From an uncultured Pseudomonas sp. (GTDB lineage: Bacteria > Pseudomonadota > Gammaproteobacteria > Pseudomonadales > Pseudomonadaceae): a stretch of DNA of 64,000 nt. Location of the stretch: the NCBI RefSeq assembly GCF_946885955.1, contig NZ_CAMPHI010000013.1, positions 1 to 64,000 on the forward strand. Reading direction: 5' to 3'. The translations under genes were made by a program, and so were the position numbers. Positions within the stretch are counted from its first letter, which is position 1, and each line of letters opens with the position of its first letter. The notes below the pieces were generated by a model that made no database searches, was not told the origin of the DNA, and was given only the letters and a program-made list of their open reading frames with translations. This document shows, in pieces, positions 1 through 9,398 of this stretch.

Positions 1-52
1 CGAAGGTGGTCGTACCGTTGGCGCTGGTGTGGTTGCCAAGATCGTCGAGTAA
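1..52 (+). CDS. tuf: Elongation factor Tu, C-terminal end (partial)
   Basis: Only the last 16 codons are in the window, reading in frame to TAA at 50-52. The residues EGGRTVGAGVVAKIVE are the invariant C-terminus of EF-Tu, the GTPase that delivers aminoacyl-tRNA to the ribosome. A tuf copy directly upstream of rpsJ is the usual Pseudomonas order. It is separated from rpsJ by its own terminator and a new promoter. Confidence 0.93.
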   Translation, partial: EGGRTVGAGVVAKIVE

Positions 53-74
53 TCGACTGGTCTGATTCATAAGA

Positions 75-102
75 AGGCCCCCGCTTTGCGGGGGCTTTTT
101 TA
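75..102 (+). terminator. Rho-independent terminator after tuf
   Basis: A perfect stem GCCCCCGC/GCGGGGGC with a short TTT loop is followed by TTTTTTATT. It lies just after the tuf stop and before the S10 promoter, so it should separate the two transcription units. Confidence 0.93.
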
Positions 103-107
103 TTGGG

Positions 108-136
108 TTGACACCCTGGGGAGGCGTCTATAGAAT
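108..136 (+). promoter_or_regulatory. Sigma70-type promoter of the S10 operon
   Basis: A consensus -35 TTGACA (108-113) is followed after 17 bp by TAGAAT (131-136), itself overlapped by TATAGA. It leaves a leader of roughly 60 nt before rpsJ, short compared with the long L4-responsive S10 leader of E. coli. The call is by inspection only. Confidence 0.8.
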
Positions 137-200
137 CACGCCTCCTTTTAACGGGCGCAGTGCGTCCGTTGGGAATAGCAGCTTGGAATCTGAGGTCAAA

Positions 201-512
201 ATGCAAAACCAACAAATCCGTATTCGGTTGAAGGCTTTTGACCATCGCCTGATCGATCAATCAACCCAGGAAATCGTGGAAACCGCGAAACGTACTGGTG
301 CTCAGGTGCGTGGTCCGATTCCTCTGCCTACCCGCAAAGAGCGGTTCACCGTACTGACCTCTCCGCACGTCAACAAAGACGCGCGCGATCAGTATGAGAT
401 CCGTACTCATAAGCGTGTTCTGGACATCGTCCAGCCAACGGATAAAACCGTTGACGCTCTTATGAAGCTCGATCTTGCGGCTGGCGTGGAAGTGCAGATC
501 AGCCTCGGCTAA
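201..512 (+). CDS. rpsJ: 30S ribosomal protein S10 (NusE)
   Basis: The protein has 103 residues, the normal S10 length, starting [20 protein letters not shown]10 belongs to the 30S head and, as NusE, pairs with NusB in antitermination; nusB lies at 48002. The ATG at 201 is chosen because it gives the conserved N-terminus. The frame is open upstream, but that would start inside the promoter. It is the first gene of the S10 operon, and an 8-bp hairpin covers its stop codon. Confidence 0.97.
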   Translation: MQNQQIRIRLKAFDHRLIDQSTQEIVETAKRTGAQVRGPIPLPTRKERFTVLTSPHVNKDARDQYEIRTHKRVLDIVQPTDKTVDALMKLDLAAGVEVQISLG

Positions 513-528
513 AACCTTGAGGTTTTAG
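509..528 (+). promoter_or_regulatory. Hairpin across the rpsJ stop codon
   Basis: CTAAAACC, loop TTGA and GGTTTTAG form a perfect 8-bp stem that includes the rpsJ TAA stop. No T-run follows, so it is not a standard terminator. It could be a processing or stability element in the 82-nt rpsJ-rplC gap; its function is not known. Confidence 0.5.
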
Positions 529-594
529 TCGTGTAACGCTCTGAAATGGGCGGCCATAGCGGGTGAAAGCCCCGTACACTCATGAGGTTACAAC

Positions 595-1230
595 ATGACT
601 ATTGGTGTAGTCGGTCGTAAGTGCGGCATGACCCGCATTTTCACCGAAGAAGGTGTCTCCATTCCGGTTACGGTCATTGAGATCGAGCCGAATCGCGTCA
701 CCCAGTTCAAAACTGAAGAGTCCGATGGCTATCGCGCAGTGCAGGTCACTGTTGGCGAGCGTCGCGTTTCTCGTGTCAGCAAGGCTCAGGCCGGTCACTT
801 CGCCAAGGCGAACGTCGCGGCAGGTCGTGCAGTCATGGAATTCCGTCTTGAAGAAGGCGAGTACCAGGCTGGCGATCTGATCAACGCTGAAATTTTCCAA
901 GCTGGTCAACTGGTGGATGTCACCGGTCAGTCCAAAGGTAAAGGCTTCGCCGGTACCATCAAGCGTTGGAATTTCCGCGGCCAAGACAATACTCACGGTA
1001 ACTCCGTGTCCCACCGTGTTCCGGGTTCCATTGGCCAGTGCCAGACTCCGGGTCGCGTCTTCAAGGGCAAGAAAATGTCCGGTCACATGGGTGCTGAGCG
1101 CGTGACTGTGCAGTCCCTGGAAGTAGTGCGCGTCGATGCTGAACGCAACCTGCTGTTGGTCAAGGGTGCCGTTCCGGGCGCTACTGGCGGCAACCTGGTT
1201 GTGCGTCCGGCAGCCAAGGCTCGCGGTTAA
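595..1230 (+). CDS. rplC: 50S ribosomal protein L3
   Basis: The 211-residue protein starts [20 protein letters not shown], the L3 signature. L3 binds 23S rRNA near the peptidyl-transferase centre and starts 50S assembly. The segment around residues 120-160 contains the conserved [21 protein letters not shown] loop, including the glutamine methylated by PrmB in relatives. GAGG lies upstream of the ATG. It is the second gene of the S10 operon. Confidence 0.97.
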   Translation: MTIGVVGRKCGMTRIFTEEGVSIPVTVIEIEPNRVTQFKTEESDGYRAVQVTVGERRVSRVSKAQAGHFAKANVAAGRAVMEFRLEEGEYQAGDLINAEIFQAGQLVDVTGQSKGKGFAGTIKRWNFRGQDNTHGNSVSHRVPGSIGQCQTPGRVFKGKKMSGHMGAERVTVQSLEVVRVDAERNLLLVKGAVPGATGGNLVVRPAAKARG

Positions 1231-1242
1231 GGGGAAGCTGAC

Positions 1243-1845
1243 ATGCAATTAAATGTAAATGGCGCTCAAGCGATCGAAGTGTCCGAAGCGACTTTCGGTG
1301 GCGATTACAACGAGACCCTGGTTCACCAAGCAGTTGTGGCCTACATGGCCGGCGGCCGTCAGGGCAGCAAGCAACAGAAGACCCGTTCCGACGTATCCGG
1401 TGGCGGTAAGCGCCCATGGCGTCAGAAGGGCACTGGTCGTGCTCGTGCCGGTACCACTCGTGGTCCGATCTGGCGTGGCGGTGGTGTGACCTTCGCGGCC
1501 CGTCCGCAGAATCACGATCAAAAGCTGAACAAGAAGATGTATCGCGCTGCGTTGCGTTCGATTCTTGCCGAGCTGGTTCGTACTGATCGTCTGGTCGTGG
1601 TTGAAGACTTCAGTGTTGAAGCTCCGAAGACCAAAGAACTGTTGGGCAAGCTGAATGGCATGGGTCTGACCGATGTACTGATCGTGTCCGATGCTGTCGA
1701 TGAGAATCTGTACCTGGCTGCTCGTAACTTGCCGCATGTCGATGTCCGTGACGTGCAGGGTTCCGATCCGGTCAGTCTGATCGCGTACGAGAAGGTGCTG
1801 GTCACCGTTTCTGCCGTGAAGAAATTCGAGGAGCTGCTGGGATGA
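1243..1845 (+). CDS. rplD: 50S ribosomal protein L4
   Basis: The 200-residue protein is of normal L4 length. The extended loop (about residues 45-85) carries the conserved [19 protein letters not shown] motif, which lines the peptide exit tunnel. In E. coli L4 also represses the S10 operon, but the short leader here makes that mechanism uncertain. A GGGGAA ribosome-binding site precedes the ATG. The stop overlaps the rplW start (ATGA), so the two are translationally coupled. Confidence 0.97.
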   Translation: MQLNVNGAQAIEVSEATFGGDYNETLVHQAVVAYMAGGRQGSKQQKTRSDVSGGGKRPWRQKGTGRARAGTTRGPIWRGGGVTFAARPQNHDQKLNKKMYRAALRSILAELVRTDRLVVVEDFSVEAPKTKELLGKLNGMGLTDVLIVSDAVDENLYLAARNLPHVDVRDVQGSDPVSLIAYEKVLVTVSAVKKFEELLG

Positions 1846-2141
1846 ACCAGGAACGCGTATTTAAAGTGCTGCTTGGCCCGCACGTCTCCGAGAAGGCCAC
1901 GGTTCTGGCTGACAAGAAAAGCCAGTTCGTTTTCAAGGTTGCAACCGATGCAACCAAGCTGGAAATCAAGAAGGCCGTCGAAAGCCTGTTCAGCGTGAAG
2001 GTTGAGCGTGTCACTACTCAGAACGTTCTGGGTAAGAGCAAGCGCACCGCTCGCGGTCTGGGCAAGCGTAACGACTGGAAGAAGGCAGTTATCTCCCTTC
2101 AGCCGGGTCAAGATCTCGATTTCGCCAGCAGTGCTGAGTAA
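1842..2141 (+). CDS. rplW: 50S ribosomal protein L23
   Basis: The 99-residue protein is of normal L23 length, with the conserved GPHVSEKAT segment near the N-terminus. L23 sits at the tunnel exit and is the docking site for trigger factor and SRP. Its start overlaps the rplD stop by 4 nt. Confidence 0.97.
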   Translation: MNQERVFKVLLGPHVSEKATVLADKKSQFVFKVATDATKLEIKKAVESLFSVKVERVTTQNVLGKSKRTARGLGKRNDWKKAVISLQPGQDLDFASSAE

Positions 2142-2155
2142 GGAAGGGGTGCATC

Positions 2156-2980
2156 ATGGCAATCGTTAAATGCAAACCGACTTCCGCGGGCCGCCGTTTT
2201 GTGGTCAAGGTGGTCAATCAGGAGCTGCACAAAGGCGCTCCTTATGCACCGCTGCTCGAGAAGAAGTCGAAATCTGGCGGCCGTAACAACAATGGTCGTA
2301 TCACCACCCGTCATATCGGTGGTGGCCACAAGCAGCATTACCGTCTGGTCGATTTCCGTCGCAACGACAAAGATGGCATTCCAGCCACTGTCGAGCGTAT
2401 TGAATACGATCCAAACCGTACCGCACACATCGCTCTGCTGATGTATGCAGACGGCGAGCGTCGCTACATCATCGCCCCTAAGGGCGTGAGTGCAGGCGAT
2501 CAGCTGGTAGCTGGCATCATGGCTCCGATCAAGCCGGGCAACAGTCTGCAACTGCGCAACATCCCAGTTGGTAGCACTGTTCACGGTATCGAACTGAAGC
2601 CGGGCAAAGGTGCTCAGATCGCTCGTTCCGCTGGCGCATCCGCTCAGCTGATCGCGCGTGAAGGTGTCTACGTGACCCTGCGTCTGCGTTCCGGTGAAAT
2701 GCGTAAAGTGCTGGCTGAGTGCCGTGCGACCCTGGGCGAAGTCTCGAACTCCGAGCACAGCCTGCGTTCGCTGGGTAAAGCTGGTGCCAAGCGCTGGCGT
2801 GGCGTTCGCCCAACCGTTCGTGGTGTTGCCATGAACCCGGTTGACCACCCACACGGTGGTGGTGAAGGTCGTACCTCTGGTGGTCGTCATCCGGTGTCTC
2901 CATGGGGCTTCCCGACTAAGGGCGCGAAGACTCGTGGTAACAAGCGCACCGATAACATGATCGTCCGTCGTCGCAAGTAA
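2156..2980 (+). CDS. rplB: 50S ribosomal protein L2
   Basis: The 274-residue protein is full length. It contains the family motif HPHGGGEGR near residue 230, with the histidine implicated in peptidyl-transferase function. An OB domain and then an SH3-like domain are expected in that order. L2 joins the two subunits and binds 23S rRNA. The ATG follows AAGGAAGG with good spacing, in the S10 operon between rplW and rpsS. Confidence 0.98.
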   Translation: MAIVKCKPTSAGRRFVVKVVNQELHKGAPYAPLLEKKSKSGGRNNNGRITTRHIGGGHKQHYRLVDFRRNDKDGIPATVERIEYDPNRTAHIALLMYADGERRYIIAPKGVSAGDQLVAGIMAPIKPGNSLQLRNIPVGSTVHGIELKPGKGAQIARSAGASAQLIAREGVYVTLRLRSGEMRKVLAECRATLGEVSNSEHSLRSLGKAGAKRWRGVRPTVRGVAMNPVDHPHGGGEGRTSGGRHPVSPWGFPTKGAKTRGNKRTDNMIVRRRK

Positions 2981-2996
2981 ATAGAGGGATACGACA

Positions 2997-3272
2997 GTGC
3001 CACGTTCTCTGAAAAAAGGTCCTTTTATCGATCTTCACCTACTGAAGAAGATCGAAGTGGCGATGGAAAAGAACGATCGCAAGCCGGTGAAAACCTGGTC
3101 GCGCCGTTCCATGATCCTGCCGCAGATGGTCGGTCTGACCATCGCTGTGCATAACGGTCGTCAACATGTCCCGGTTCTCGTGAACGAAGACATGGTCGGC
3201 CACAAACTGGGCGAATTTGCCGGCACTCGTACCTATCGTGGGCACGTGGCTGACAAGAAAGCCAAGCGTTAA
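2997..3272 (+). CDS. rpsS: 30S ribosomal protein S19
   Basis: The 91-residue protein starts [18 protein letters not shown], the standard S19 N-terminus. The start codon is GTG (2997-2999), preceded by an AGAGGGA ribosome-binding site; no in-frame ATG would keep the conserved start. S19 sits in the 30S head, next to S13, and contacts the A-site tRNA region. Confidence 0.97.
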
Positions 3273-3283
3273 GGGGTAAGGAA

Positions 3284-3616
3284 ATGGAAGTAGCCGCTAA
3301 GTTGTCGGGCGCTCGAATCTCCGCCCAGAAAGCCCGCTTGGTCGCCGACCAGATCCGCGGGAAGAAGGTGGGCGAAGCGCTCAACCTGCTGGCTTTTAGC
3401 AGTAAGAAAGCCGCGGAAATCATGAAGAAAGTGCTGGAGTCGGCTGTAGCCAACGCCGAGCACAACGAAGGCGCAGATGTTGATGACCTCAAGGTCAGCA
3501 CCGTTTTCGTCAACGAAGGGCGTTCGCTGAAGCGCATCATGCCGCGTGCCAAAGGCCGCGCTGATCGCATCGTCAAGCGGTCTTGCCATATCACTGTCAA
3601 GGTTGCGGACAAGTAA
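3284..3616 (+). CDS. rplV: 50S ribosomal protein L22
   Basis: The 110-residue protein is of normal length. It carries the conserved C-terminal beta hairpin ([18 protein letters not shown]) that projects into the exit tunnel and contacts L4. It is an S10 operon member, followed closely by rpsC. Confidence 0.97.
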
Positions 3617-3629
3617 CGGAGTCGATCAG

Positions 3630-4316
3630 ATGGGTCAGAAAGTACATCCCATTGGCATTCGCCTGGGAATCGTCAAGGAGCACACCTCCGTCTGGTACGC
3701 AGACGGTCGGACTTATGCGGACTATTTGTTCGCTGATCTGAAGGTGCGTGAGTATCTCCAAGACAAATTAAAAAGCGCGTCCGTAAGCCGTATCGACATC
3801 GCTCGTCCGGCTCAAACCGCACGCATCACCATCCACACCGCTCGCCCCGGCATCGTGATCGGCAAGAAAGGTGAAGATGTTGAGAAGCTGCGTCAGGACC
3901 TGACCAAGCAAATGGGTGTGCCTGTGCACATCAATATCGAAGAGATCCGCAAGCCGGAGCTCGACGGTATGCTGGTTGCGCAGAGCGTAGCTCAGCAGCT
4001 GGAGCGTCGTGTGATGTTCCGTCGCGCCATGAAGCGCGCTGTACAGAACGCCATGCGTATTGGTGCCAAGGGCATCAAAATCCAAGTGAGCGGTCGTCTC
4101 GGTGGTGCTGAAATTGCCCGTACCGAATGGTATCGCGAAGGTCGTGTGCCGTTGCACACCCTGCGTGCCGATATCGACTATGCCACGTACGAAGCGCACA
4201 CCACTTATGGTGTGATCGGTGTCAAGGTTTGGATCTTCAAAGGCGAAGTAATTGGTGGTCGCCATGAAGAACTGAAGCCGCAAGCACCCGCGCCTCGTAA
4301 AAAAGCTGCTAAGTAA
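3630..4316 (+). CDS. rpsC: 30S ribosomal protein S3
   Basis: The 228-residue protein starts [23 protein letters not shown] domain with the loop [13 protein letters not shown] follows at about residues 60-100, then the S3 C-terminal domain. S3 helps form the mRNA entry tunnel. An upstream in-frame ATG (3546) lies inside rplV and would add 28 non-S3 residues; ATG 3630, with GGAG upstream, is preferred. Confidence 0.97.
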   Translation: MGQKVHPIGIRLGIVKEHTSVWYADGRTYADYLFADLKVREYLQDKLKSASVSRIDIARPAQTARITIHTARPGIVIGKKGEDVEKLRQDLTKQMGVPVHINIEEIRKPELDGMLVAQSVAQQLERRVMFRRAMKRAVQNAMRIGAKGIKIQVSGRLGGAEIARTEWYREGRVPLHTLRADIDYATYEAHTTYGVIGVKVWIFKGEVIGGRHEELKPQAPAPRKKAAK

Positions 4317-4328
4317 GGGGTACGCCAA

Positions 4329-4742
4329 ATGTTGCAACCAAAGCGTACGAAGTTCCGTAAGCAGATGACCGGCCACAACCGTGGCCTGGCTCAGCGCGGT
4401 AGCAAAGTCAGCTTCGGCGAGTTCGCGCTGAAGTCTGTTGCCCGCGGTCGTCTCACCGCCCGTCAGATCGAGTCCGCTCGTCGTGCTCTGACTCGTCACG
4501 TAAAACGTGGCGGGAAAATCTGGATTCGCGTGTTCCCCGATAAACCGGTTACCAAGAAGCCTCTCGAAGTGCGGATGGGTAAAGGGAAGGGTGGCGTTGA
4601 ATATTGGGTAGCCCAGATCCAGCCAGGCAAAGTCCTGTACGAGATCGAAGGCGTTTCCGAAGAGTTGGCGCGTGAGGCTTTCGCCCTGGCTGCTGCAAAG
4701 CTGCCGCTCGCCACCACTTTTGTTAAGCGGACGGTGATGTGA
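4329..4742 (+). CDS. rplP: 50S ribosomal protein L16
   Basis: The 137-residue protein starts [19 protein letters not shown], with the [13 protein letters not shown] segment near residue 85. L16 organises the A-site of the 50S subunit and is assembled late. Its TGA stop overlaps the ATG of rpmC (TGATG). Confidence 0.97.
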
Positions 4743-4933
4743 TGAAGGCGAATGAACTTCGTGAAAAATCAGCACAGCAGCTGAACGAGCAACTGCTCGG
4801 CCTGCTGCGCGACCAGTTCAATCTGCGTATGCAGAAAGCAACTGGCCAGTTGGGGCAGTCTCACCTGCTCTCGCAAGTTAAGCGCGACATCGCTCGTGTG
4901 AAAACTGTGCTCAACCAGCAGGCAGGTAAGTGA
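4742..4933 (+). CDS. rpmC: 50S ribosomal protein L29
   Basis: The 63-residue two-helix protein [19 protein letters not shown] matches L29. A GTG one codon upstream (4739) is possible, but the ATG gives the family N-terminus and the TGATG overlap with rplP suggests coupling. L29 sits beside L23 at the tunnel exit. Confidence 0.96.
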
Positions 4934-4935
4934 TC

Positions 4936-5202
4936 ATGGCTGAAGCCGAAAAAACAGTCCGTACGCTGACCGGCCGTGTCGTCAGCGACAAGATGGACAA
5001 GACCATCACCGTATTGATCGAGCGTCGCGTTAAGCACCCGATCTACGGCAAATATGTCAAGCGTTCGACCAAGCTGCACGCGCACGACGAAAGCAATCAG
5101 TGCCACATCGGCGACAAGGTTTCCATCCGTGAAACCCGTCCCGTAGCCAAGACCAAGTCTTGGGCGCTGGTTGAAGTTCTCGAACGCGCAGTGGAAGTCT
5201 AA
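4936..5202 (+). CDS. rpsQ: 30S ribosomal protein S17
   Basis: The 88-residue OB-fold protein starts [23 protein letters not shown], typical for S17, an early-binding protein of the 30S body. It ends the S10 operon; rplN follows after 23 bp without a visible terminator, so read-through into the spc genes is likely. Confidence 0.97.
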   Translation: MAEAEKTVRTLTGRVVSDKMDKTITVLIERRVKHPIYGKYVKRSTKLHAHDESNQCHIGDKVSIRETRPVAKTKSWALVEVLERAVEV

Positions 5203-5225
5203 GGGCTAAGGGTCGGAGAAATTAT

Positions 5226-5594
5226 ATGATTCAGACTCAATCCATGCTCGACGTCGCTGACAACAGCGGTGCTCGTCGCGTTATGTGCATCAAGGTGCTG
5301 GGCGGCTCGCATCGTCGCTACGCCGGTATCGGCGACATCATCAAGGTGACCGTCAAGGAAGCGATTCCGCGCGGTAAAGTGAAAAAGGGCCAAGTGATGA
5401 CTGCTGTAGTAGTCCGCACGCGTCACGGCGTTCGTCGCCCTGACGGCTCGATCATTCGCTTCGATGGCAACGCTGCTGTTCTGCTGAACAACAAGCAAGA
5501 GCCGATCGGCACCCGTATTTTTGGGCCAGTGACTCGTGAACTTCGCTCTGAGAAGTTCATGAAGATCGTCTCGCTCGCCCCTGAAGTGCTCTAA
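5226..5594 (+). CDS. rplN: 50S ribosomal protein L14
   Basis: The 122-residue protein starts [27 protein letters not shown], the L14 signature, and includes the [17 protein letters not shown] segment. L14 lies at the subunit interface and is also the RsfS docking site. It is the first gene of the spc operon. A GGAG-type site precedes the ATG. Confidence 0.97.
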   Translation: MIQTQSMLDVADNSGARRVMCIKVLGGSHRRYAGIGDIIKVTVKEAIPRGKVKKGQVMTAVVVRTRHGVRRPDGSIIRFDGNAAVLLNNKQEPIGTRIFGPVTRELRSEKFMKIVSLAPEVL

Positions 5595-5605
5595 GGAGAT
5601 CCGAC

Positions 5606-5920
5606 ATGCAAAAGATTCGTCGTGACGACGAGATCATCGTGATCGCCGGCAAAGACAAAGGTAAGCGTGGCAAGGTGCTCAAGGTTCTCGCTGACGACCG
5701 TTTGGTCGTTGGTGGGATCAACCTGGTGAAGCGCCATACCAAGCCGAACCCGATGTCGGGCGTTCAGGGCGGTATCGTCGAGAAAGAAGCGCCATTGCAC
5801 GCTTCTAACGTGGCCATTTTCAATGGCGAAACCAACAAGGCTGATCGCGTTGGTTTCAAAGTTGAAGAGGGTAAAAAAATTCGTGTCTTCAAGTCGACCC
5901 AAAAAGCGGTTGATGCTTGA
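5606..5920 (+). CDS. rplX: 50S ribosomal protein L24
   Basis: The 104-residue protein has the N-terminal KOW motif (about residues 8-34, [18 protein letters not shown]). L24 starts assembly of the 50S subunit and sits near the tunnel exit. AAGGAG lies 6 nt upstream of the ATG. Confidence 0.97.
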   Translation: MQKIRRDDEIIVIAGKDKGKRGKVLKVLADDRLVVGGINLVKRHTKPNPMSGVQGGIVEKEAPLHASNVAIFNGETNKADRVGFKVEEGKKIRVFKSTQKAVDA

Positions 5921-5940
5921 ACACTGCTAGGTAGAAGACC

Positions 5941-6480
5941 ATGGCACGACTAAAAGAGATTTACCGGAAAGAAATCGCGCCCAAGCTTAAGGAAGAACTT
6001 AAGCTGGCGAACGTGATGGAAGTTCCGCGCATCACCAAGATCACCCTGAACATGGGCCTGGGCGAAGCGATCGGTGACAAGAAGATCATCGAGCACGCTG
6101 TTGCCGACCTGGAAAAGATCACCGGTCAGAAAGTCGTAGTGACTCATGCCCGTAAGTCGATTGCAGGCTTCAAGGTTCGTGAAGGTTGGCCGATTGGCGT
6201 CAAGGTAACCTTGCGCCGCGAGCGTATGTACGAATTCCTGGATCGTCTGCTGTCGATCTCCCTGCCTCGGGTCCGCGACTTCCGCGGCCTGAATGCCAAG
6301 TCCTTCGATGGTCGTGGCAACTACAGCATGGGCGTGAAAGAGCAGATCATTTTCCCGGAAATCGATTACGACAAGATCGATGCCCTGCGCGGTCTGGACA
6401 TTACCCTGACCACCACTGCCCGTACGGATGATGAAGGTCGCGCTCTGCTGCGTGCTTTCAAATTCCCGTTCCGCAACTGA
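5941..6480 (+). CDS. rplE: 50S ribosomal protein L5
   Basis: The 179-residue protein is of normal length, with [16 protein letters not shown] (about residues 33-48) and [17 protein letters not shown] (about 112-128), the L5 family blocks. L5 binds 5S rRNA with L18 and contacts P-site tRNA. Confidence 0.97.
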   Translation: MARLKEIYRKEIAPKLKEELKLANVMEVPRITKITLNMGLGEAIGDKKIIEHAVADLEKITGQKVVVTHARKSIAGFKVREGWPIGVKVTLRRERMYEFLDRLLSISLPRVRDFRGLNAKSFDGRGNYSMGVKEQIIFPEIDYDKIDALRGLDITLTTTARTDDEGRALLRAFKFPFRN

Positions 6481-6493
6481 TTGGAGTAGGAAC

Positions 6494-6799
6494 ATGGCCA
6501 AAATGAGCATGAAAAACCGTGAGCTGAAGCGTCAGCAAACGGTAGCTAAGTTCGCTAAGAAGCGCGCTGAGCTGAAAGCTACTATCGCCAATCCGAACGC
6601 CAGTCCGGAAGCGCGTTGGGAAGCCCAGATCGCACTGCAGAAGCAGCCGCGCGATGCCAGCGCCTCGCGCCTGCGCAACCGTTGCCGCATTACCGGTCGT
6701 CCGCACGGCGTTTATCGCAAGTTCGGTCTGTCGCGTATCAAGCTGCGTGAAGCTGCAATGCGTGGTGATGTACCAGGTCTGGTGAAAGCCAGCTGGTAA
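6494..6799 (+). CDS. rpsN: 30S ribosomal protein S14
   Basis: The 101-residue protein starts [20 protein letters not shown]. The length and the lack of paired CxxC knuckles mark it as the long, zinc-independent form of S14. The segment [18 protein letters not shown] is the family signature. The ATG at 6494 follows TTGGAG. A 175-bp gap with two hairpins separates it from rpsH. Confidence 0.97.
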   Translation: MAKMSMKNRELKRQQTVAKFAKKRAELKATIANPNASPEARWEAQIALQKQPRDASASRLRNRCRITGRPHGVYRKFGLSRIKLREAAMRGDVPGLVKASW

Positions 6800-6805
6800 A
6801 AACGA

Positions 6806-6869
6806 AGCCGGCCTAGTGCCGGCTTTGTCTTTGTGTGAATCAGGCCCCTTTGGGGCTTGATTCATTTTT
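6806..6869 (+). terminator. Two tandem hairpins between rpsN and rpsH
   Basis: The first is AGCCGGC/GCCGGCT (6806-6824), followed by TTGTCTTT. The second (6836-6864) is a near-perfect repeat, TGAATCAGGCCCC, TTT, GGGGCTTGATTCA, with one G-T pair, then TTTTT. The second has the form of an intrinsic terminator, yet it stands inside the spc operon ahead of rpsH, secY and the rest. It could be an attenuator, with a weak internal promoter downstream, or a repeat-derived stability element. Confidence 0.6.
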
Positions 6870-6974
6870 GAGCAGTCTCTAGAATGTCCGGCTCGCCTGA
6901 GCCTGGGTTTCGCCCAGGTATTCGGTGATTGTAGCCGCAAGGCTAATTCTTTTTGTATCAGGAGCGTCTAGCCC

Positions 6975-7367
6975 ATGAGTATGCAGGACCCGTTAGCGGA
7001 CATGCTAACTCGTATCCGTAATGCCCAGATGGCTGAAAAGTCCGTCGTAAGCATGCCGTCTTCCACGTTGAAGGTGGCTGTAGCCAAAGTTTTGAAAGAC
7101 GAAGGTTATATTGCGGGTTATCAGATCAGCGGCGAAGCAAAGCCGCAGCTGTCCATCGAGCTGAAGTACTTCGAAGGCCGTCCGGTTATCGAAGAAGTGA
7201 AGCGCGTAAGCCGTCCCGGCCTTCGCCAATACAAATCCGTCGATGATCTGCCGAAAGTTCGTGGCGGTCTCGGTGTATCCATCGTCTCCACCAACAAGGG
7301 TGTGATGACGGACCGCGCTGCGCGCGCTGCCGGTGTCGGCGGCGAAGTGCTTTGCACAGTGTTCTAA
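6975..7367 (+). CDS. rpsH: 30S ribosomal protein S8
   Basis: The 130-residue protein starts [18 protein letters not shown] and ends near the conserved [18 protein letters not shown] block. S8 binds helix 21 of 16S rRNA. In E. coli it represses the spc operon by binding near rplX/rplE; no such site was sought here. AGGAG precedes the ATG. Confidence 0.97.
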   Translation: MSMQDPLADMLTRIRNAQMAEKSVVSMPSSTLKVAVAKVLKDEGYIAGYQISGEAKPQLSIELKYFEGRPVIEEVKRVSRPGLRQYKSVDDLPKVRGGLGVSIVSTNKGVMTDRAARAAGVGGEVLCTVF

Positions 7368-7379
7368 GGGGGGATAAGC

Positions 7380-7913
7380 ATGTCTCGCGTTGCTAAGAAC
7401 CCCGTTGTGTTGCCTGCTGGCGTTGAAGTCAAACTCGCCGGTCAGCAACTCTCGGTGAAGGGTGCCAAGGGCACTCTCGAACTGAACGTTCACTCGTCCG
7501 TTGAAGTCCTGCAGGAAGCCGGTGAGCTGCGTTTCGCTGCTCGCAATGGCGATCAGCAGACTCGCGCAATGGCCGGTACCACTCGCGCTCTGGTCAACAA
7601 TATGGTGATCGGTGTTAGCGCTGGCTTCGAGCGTAAGCTGCAGCTGGTTGGCGTTGGTTACAAGGCTCAAGCCAAAGGTCAGGTGCTGAACCTTGCTCTC
7701 GGCTTCTCCCATCCGATCGACTATGAGTTGCCGGAAGGTGTGGTTGCCGAAACCCCGAACCAGACCGAGATCCTGATCAAGGGTGTCGACAAGCAACTGG
7801 TTGGTCAGGTCGCTGCGGAGATTCGTGACTTCCGTCGTCCTGAACCTTATAAGGGCAAAGGTGTTCGTTACGCTGACGAAGTCGTCCGCCGTAAAGAAGC
7901 CAAGAAGAAGTAG
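7380..7913 (+). CDS. rplF: 50S ribosomal protein L6
   Basis: The 177-residue protein has two L6 domains. The C-terminal block [26 protein letters not shown] is the family signature. L6 sits at the base of the L7/L12 stalk. GGGG precedes the ATG by a few bases. Confidence 0.97.
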   Translation: MSRVAKNPVVLPAGVEVKLAGQQLSVKGAKGTLELNVHSSVEVLQEAGELRFAARNGDQQTRAMAGTTRALVNNMVIGVSAGFERKLQLVGVGYKAQAKGQVLNLALGFSHPIDYELPEGVVAETPNQTEILIKGVDKQLVGQVAAEIRDFRRPEPYKGKGVRYADEVVRRKEAKKK

Positions 7914-7923
7914 GGCATAGCAA

Positions 7924-8274
7924 ATGACCGACAAAAAAGTTACTCGACTGCGTCGCGCTCGCAAAGCACGCCTGAAAATGCACGAGCTAGAAGCCGTGCG
8001 TCTCTGCGTGTATCGCTCTTCGCAGCACATCTATGCCCAGGTCATCTCGGCCGACGGCAGCAAGGTTCTGGCCAGCGCCTCGACCTTGGACAAAGCATTG
8101 CGTGACGGCGCCACCGGCAACGTCGACGCAGCCAAGAAAGTTGGCGAGCTGGTTGCCGAGCGCGCGAAAGCCGCTGGTGTGACTCAGGTTGCATTCGACC
8201 GTTCTGGCTTCAAGTACCACGGCCGCGTCAAGGCGCTGGCTGATGCTGCTCGTGAAGGCGGGCTGGAGTTCTAA
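7924..8274 (+). CDS. rplR: 50S ribosomal protein L18
   Basis: The 116-residue protein has a basic N-terminus, then [16 protein letters not shown] (about residues 26-41) and the C-terminal [21 protein letters not shown] block. L18 binds 5S rRNA with L5 and L25. Confidence 0.97.
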   Translation: MTDKKVTRLRRARKARLKMHELEAVRLCVYRSSQHIYAQVISADGSKVLASASTLDKALRDGATGNVDAAKKVGELVAERAKAAGVTQVAFDRSGFKYHGRVKALADAAREGGLEF

Positions 8275-8277
8275 GTT

Positions 8278-8778
8278 ATGGCAAATAACGACCAAAAGCG
8301 CGACGAAGGCTATATCGAGAAGCTGGTACAGGTTAACCGTGTTGCCAAGACCGTAAAGGGTGGCCGTATCTTCACTTTCACCGCGTTGACCGTGGTGGGT
8401 GATGGTAAGGGTCGCGTCGGTTTCGGCCGCGGTAAGTCTCGTGAAGTGCCTGCTGCCATCCAGAAGGCGATGGAAGCTGCGCGTCGCAACATGATCCAGG
8501 TGGATCTGAACGGCACCACTCTGCAATACGCGATGAAGTCTGCCCATGGCGCCTCCAAGGTGTACATGCAGCCGGCTTCTGAAGGTACCGGTATCATCGC
8601 CGGCGGCGCCATGCGTGCCGTGTTGGAAGTGGCTGGTGTGCAGAACGTTCTGGCCAAGTGCTACGGCTCGACCAACCCTGTGAACGTGGTGCATGCCACC
8701 TTCAAAGGTCTGAAGGCTATGCAGTCTCCGGATTCGGTTGCGGCTAAGCGTGGCAAGAGCGTCGAGGAGATTCTCTAA
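8278..8778 (+). CDS. rpsE: 30S ribosomal protein S5
   Basis: The 166-residue protein has an N-terminal dsRNA-binding-like domain with [18 protein letters not shown] (about residues 41-58), then the C-terminal S5 domain. S5 influences decoding accuracy (ram) and spectinomycin sensitivity. Only 3 nt separate it from rplR. Confidence 0.97.
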   Translation: MANNDQKRDEGYIEKLVQVNRVAKTVKGGRIFTFTALTVVGDGKGRVGFGRGKSREVPAAIQKAMEAARRNMIQVDLNGTTLQYAMKSAHGASKVYMQPASEGTGIIAGGAMRAVLEVAGVQNVLAKCYGSTNPVNVVHATFKGLKAMQSPDSVAAKRGKSVEEIL

Positions 8779-8780
8779 CC

Positions 8781-8960
8781 ATGGCTAATACCGTCAAAGT
8801 CACGCTGATCAAGAGCGTGAACGGCCGCCTGGCCAATCACAAAGCCTGCGTCAAGGGTCTCGGCCTGCGTCGCATCAATCACACCGTCGAAGTTCTGGAT
8901 ACTCCGGAAAATCGCGGCATGATCAACAAGGCTTACTACCTTCTCCGTGTGGAGGGTTAA
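8781..8960 (+). CDS. rpmD: 50S ribosomal protein L30
   Basis: The 59-residue protein reads [20 protein letters not shown] and ends YYLLRVEG, a clear L30. The ATG stands 2 nt after the rpsE stop, with GAGGAG inside the end of rpsE. It is easily missed because of its size. Its place between rpsE and rplO is the standard spc order. Confidence 0.96.
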   Translation: MANTVKVTLIKSVNGRLANHKACVKGLGLRRINHTVEVLDTPENRGMINKAYYLLRVEG

Positions 8961-8963
8961 GAC

Positions 8964-9398
8964 ATGTACCTGAACGATTTGAGTCCTGCGCCGGGTTCCC
9001 GTCGCGAGAAGCACCGTCCGGGCCGTGGTATCGGTAGCGGTTTGGGTAAGACTGGTGGCCGTGGCCACAAAGGTCAGACCTCGCGCTCCGGTGGCACCAT
9101 CGCTCCGGGTTTCGAAGGCGGCCAGCAGCCTCTGCACCGTCGTCTGCCCAAATTCGGCTTCGTTTCTTTGAAGGCAATGGATCGCGCAGAAGTGCGTACT
9201 TCCGAGCTGAACAAGATCGAAGGCGGCATCGTTACTCTGCAGTCGCTGAAGGATGCCAACCTGATCAACCAAAACGTCCAGCGTGTGAAAGTCATGCTGT
9301 CCGGTGAGGTTACTCAGGCGGTCACCCTTAAAGGTATCGCCGCCACCAAAGGTGCGCGCGCGGCTATCGAAGCAGCTGGCGGTAAGTTCGAGGAATAA
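8964..9398 (+). CDS. rplO: 50S ribosomal protein L15
   Basis: The 144-residue protein starts [20 protein letters not shown] and carries the glycine- and arginine-rich tail typical of L15 ([19 protein letters not shown]). L15 is a late 50S assembly protein. secY begins at the next base after its stop. Confidence 0.97.
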   Translation: MYLNDLSPAPGSRREKHRPGRGIGSGLGKTGGRGHKGQTSRSGGTIAPGFEGGQQPLHRRLPKFGFVSLKAMDRAEVRTSELNKIEGGIVTLQSLKDANLINQNVQRVKVMLSGEVTQAVTLKGIAATKGARAAIEAAGGKFEE

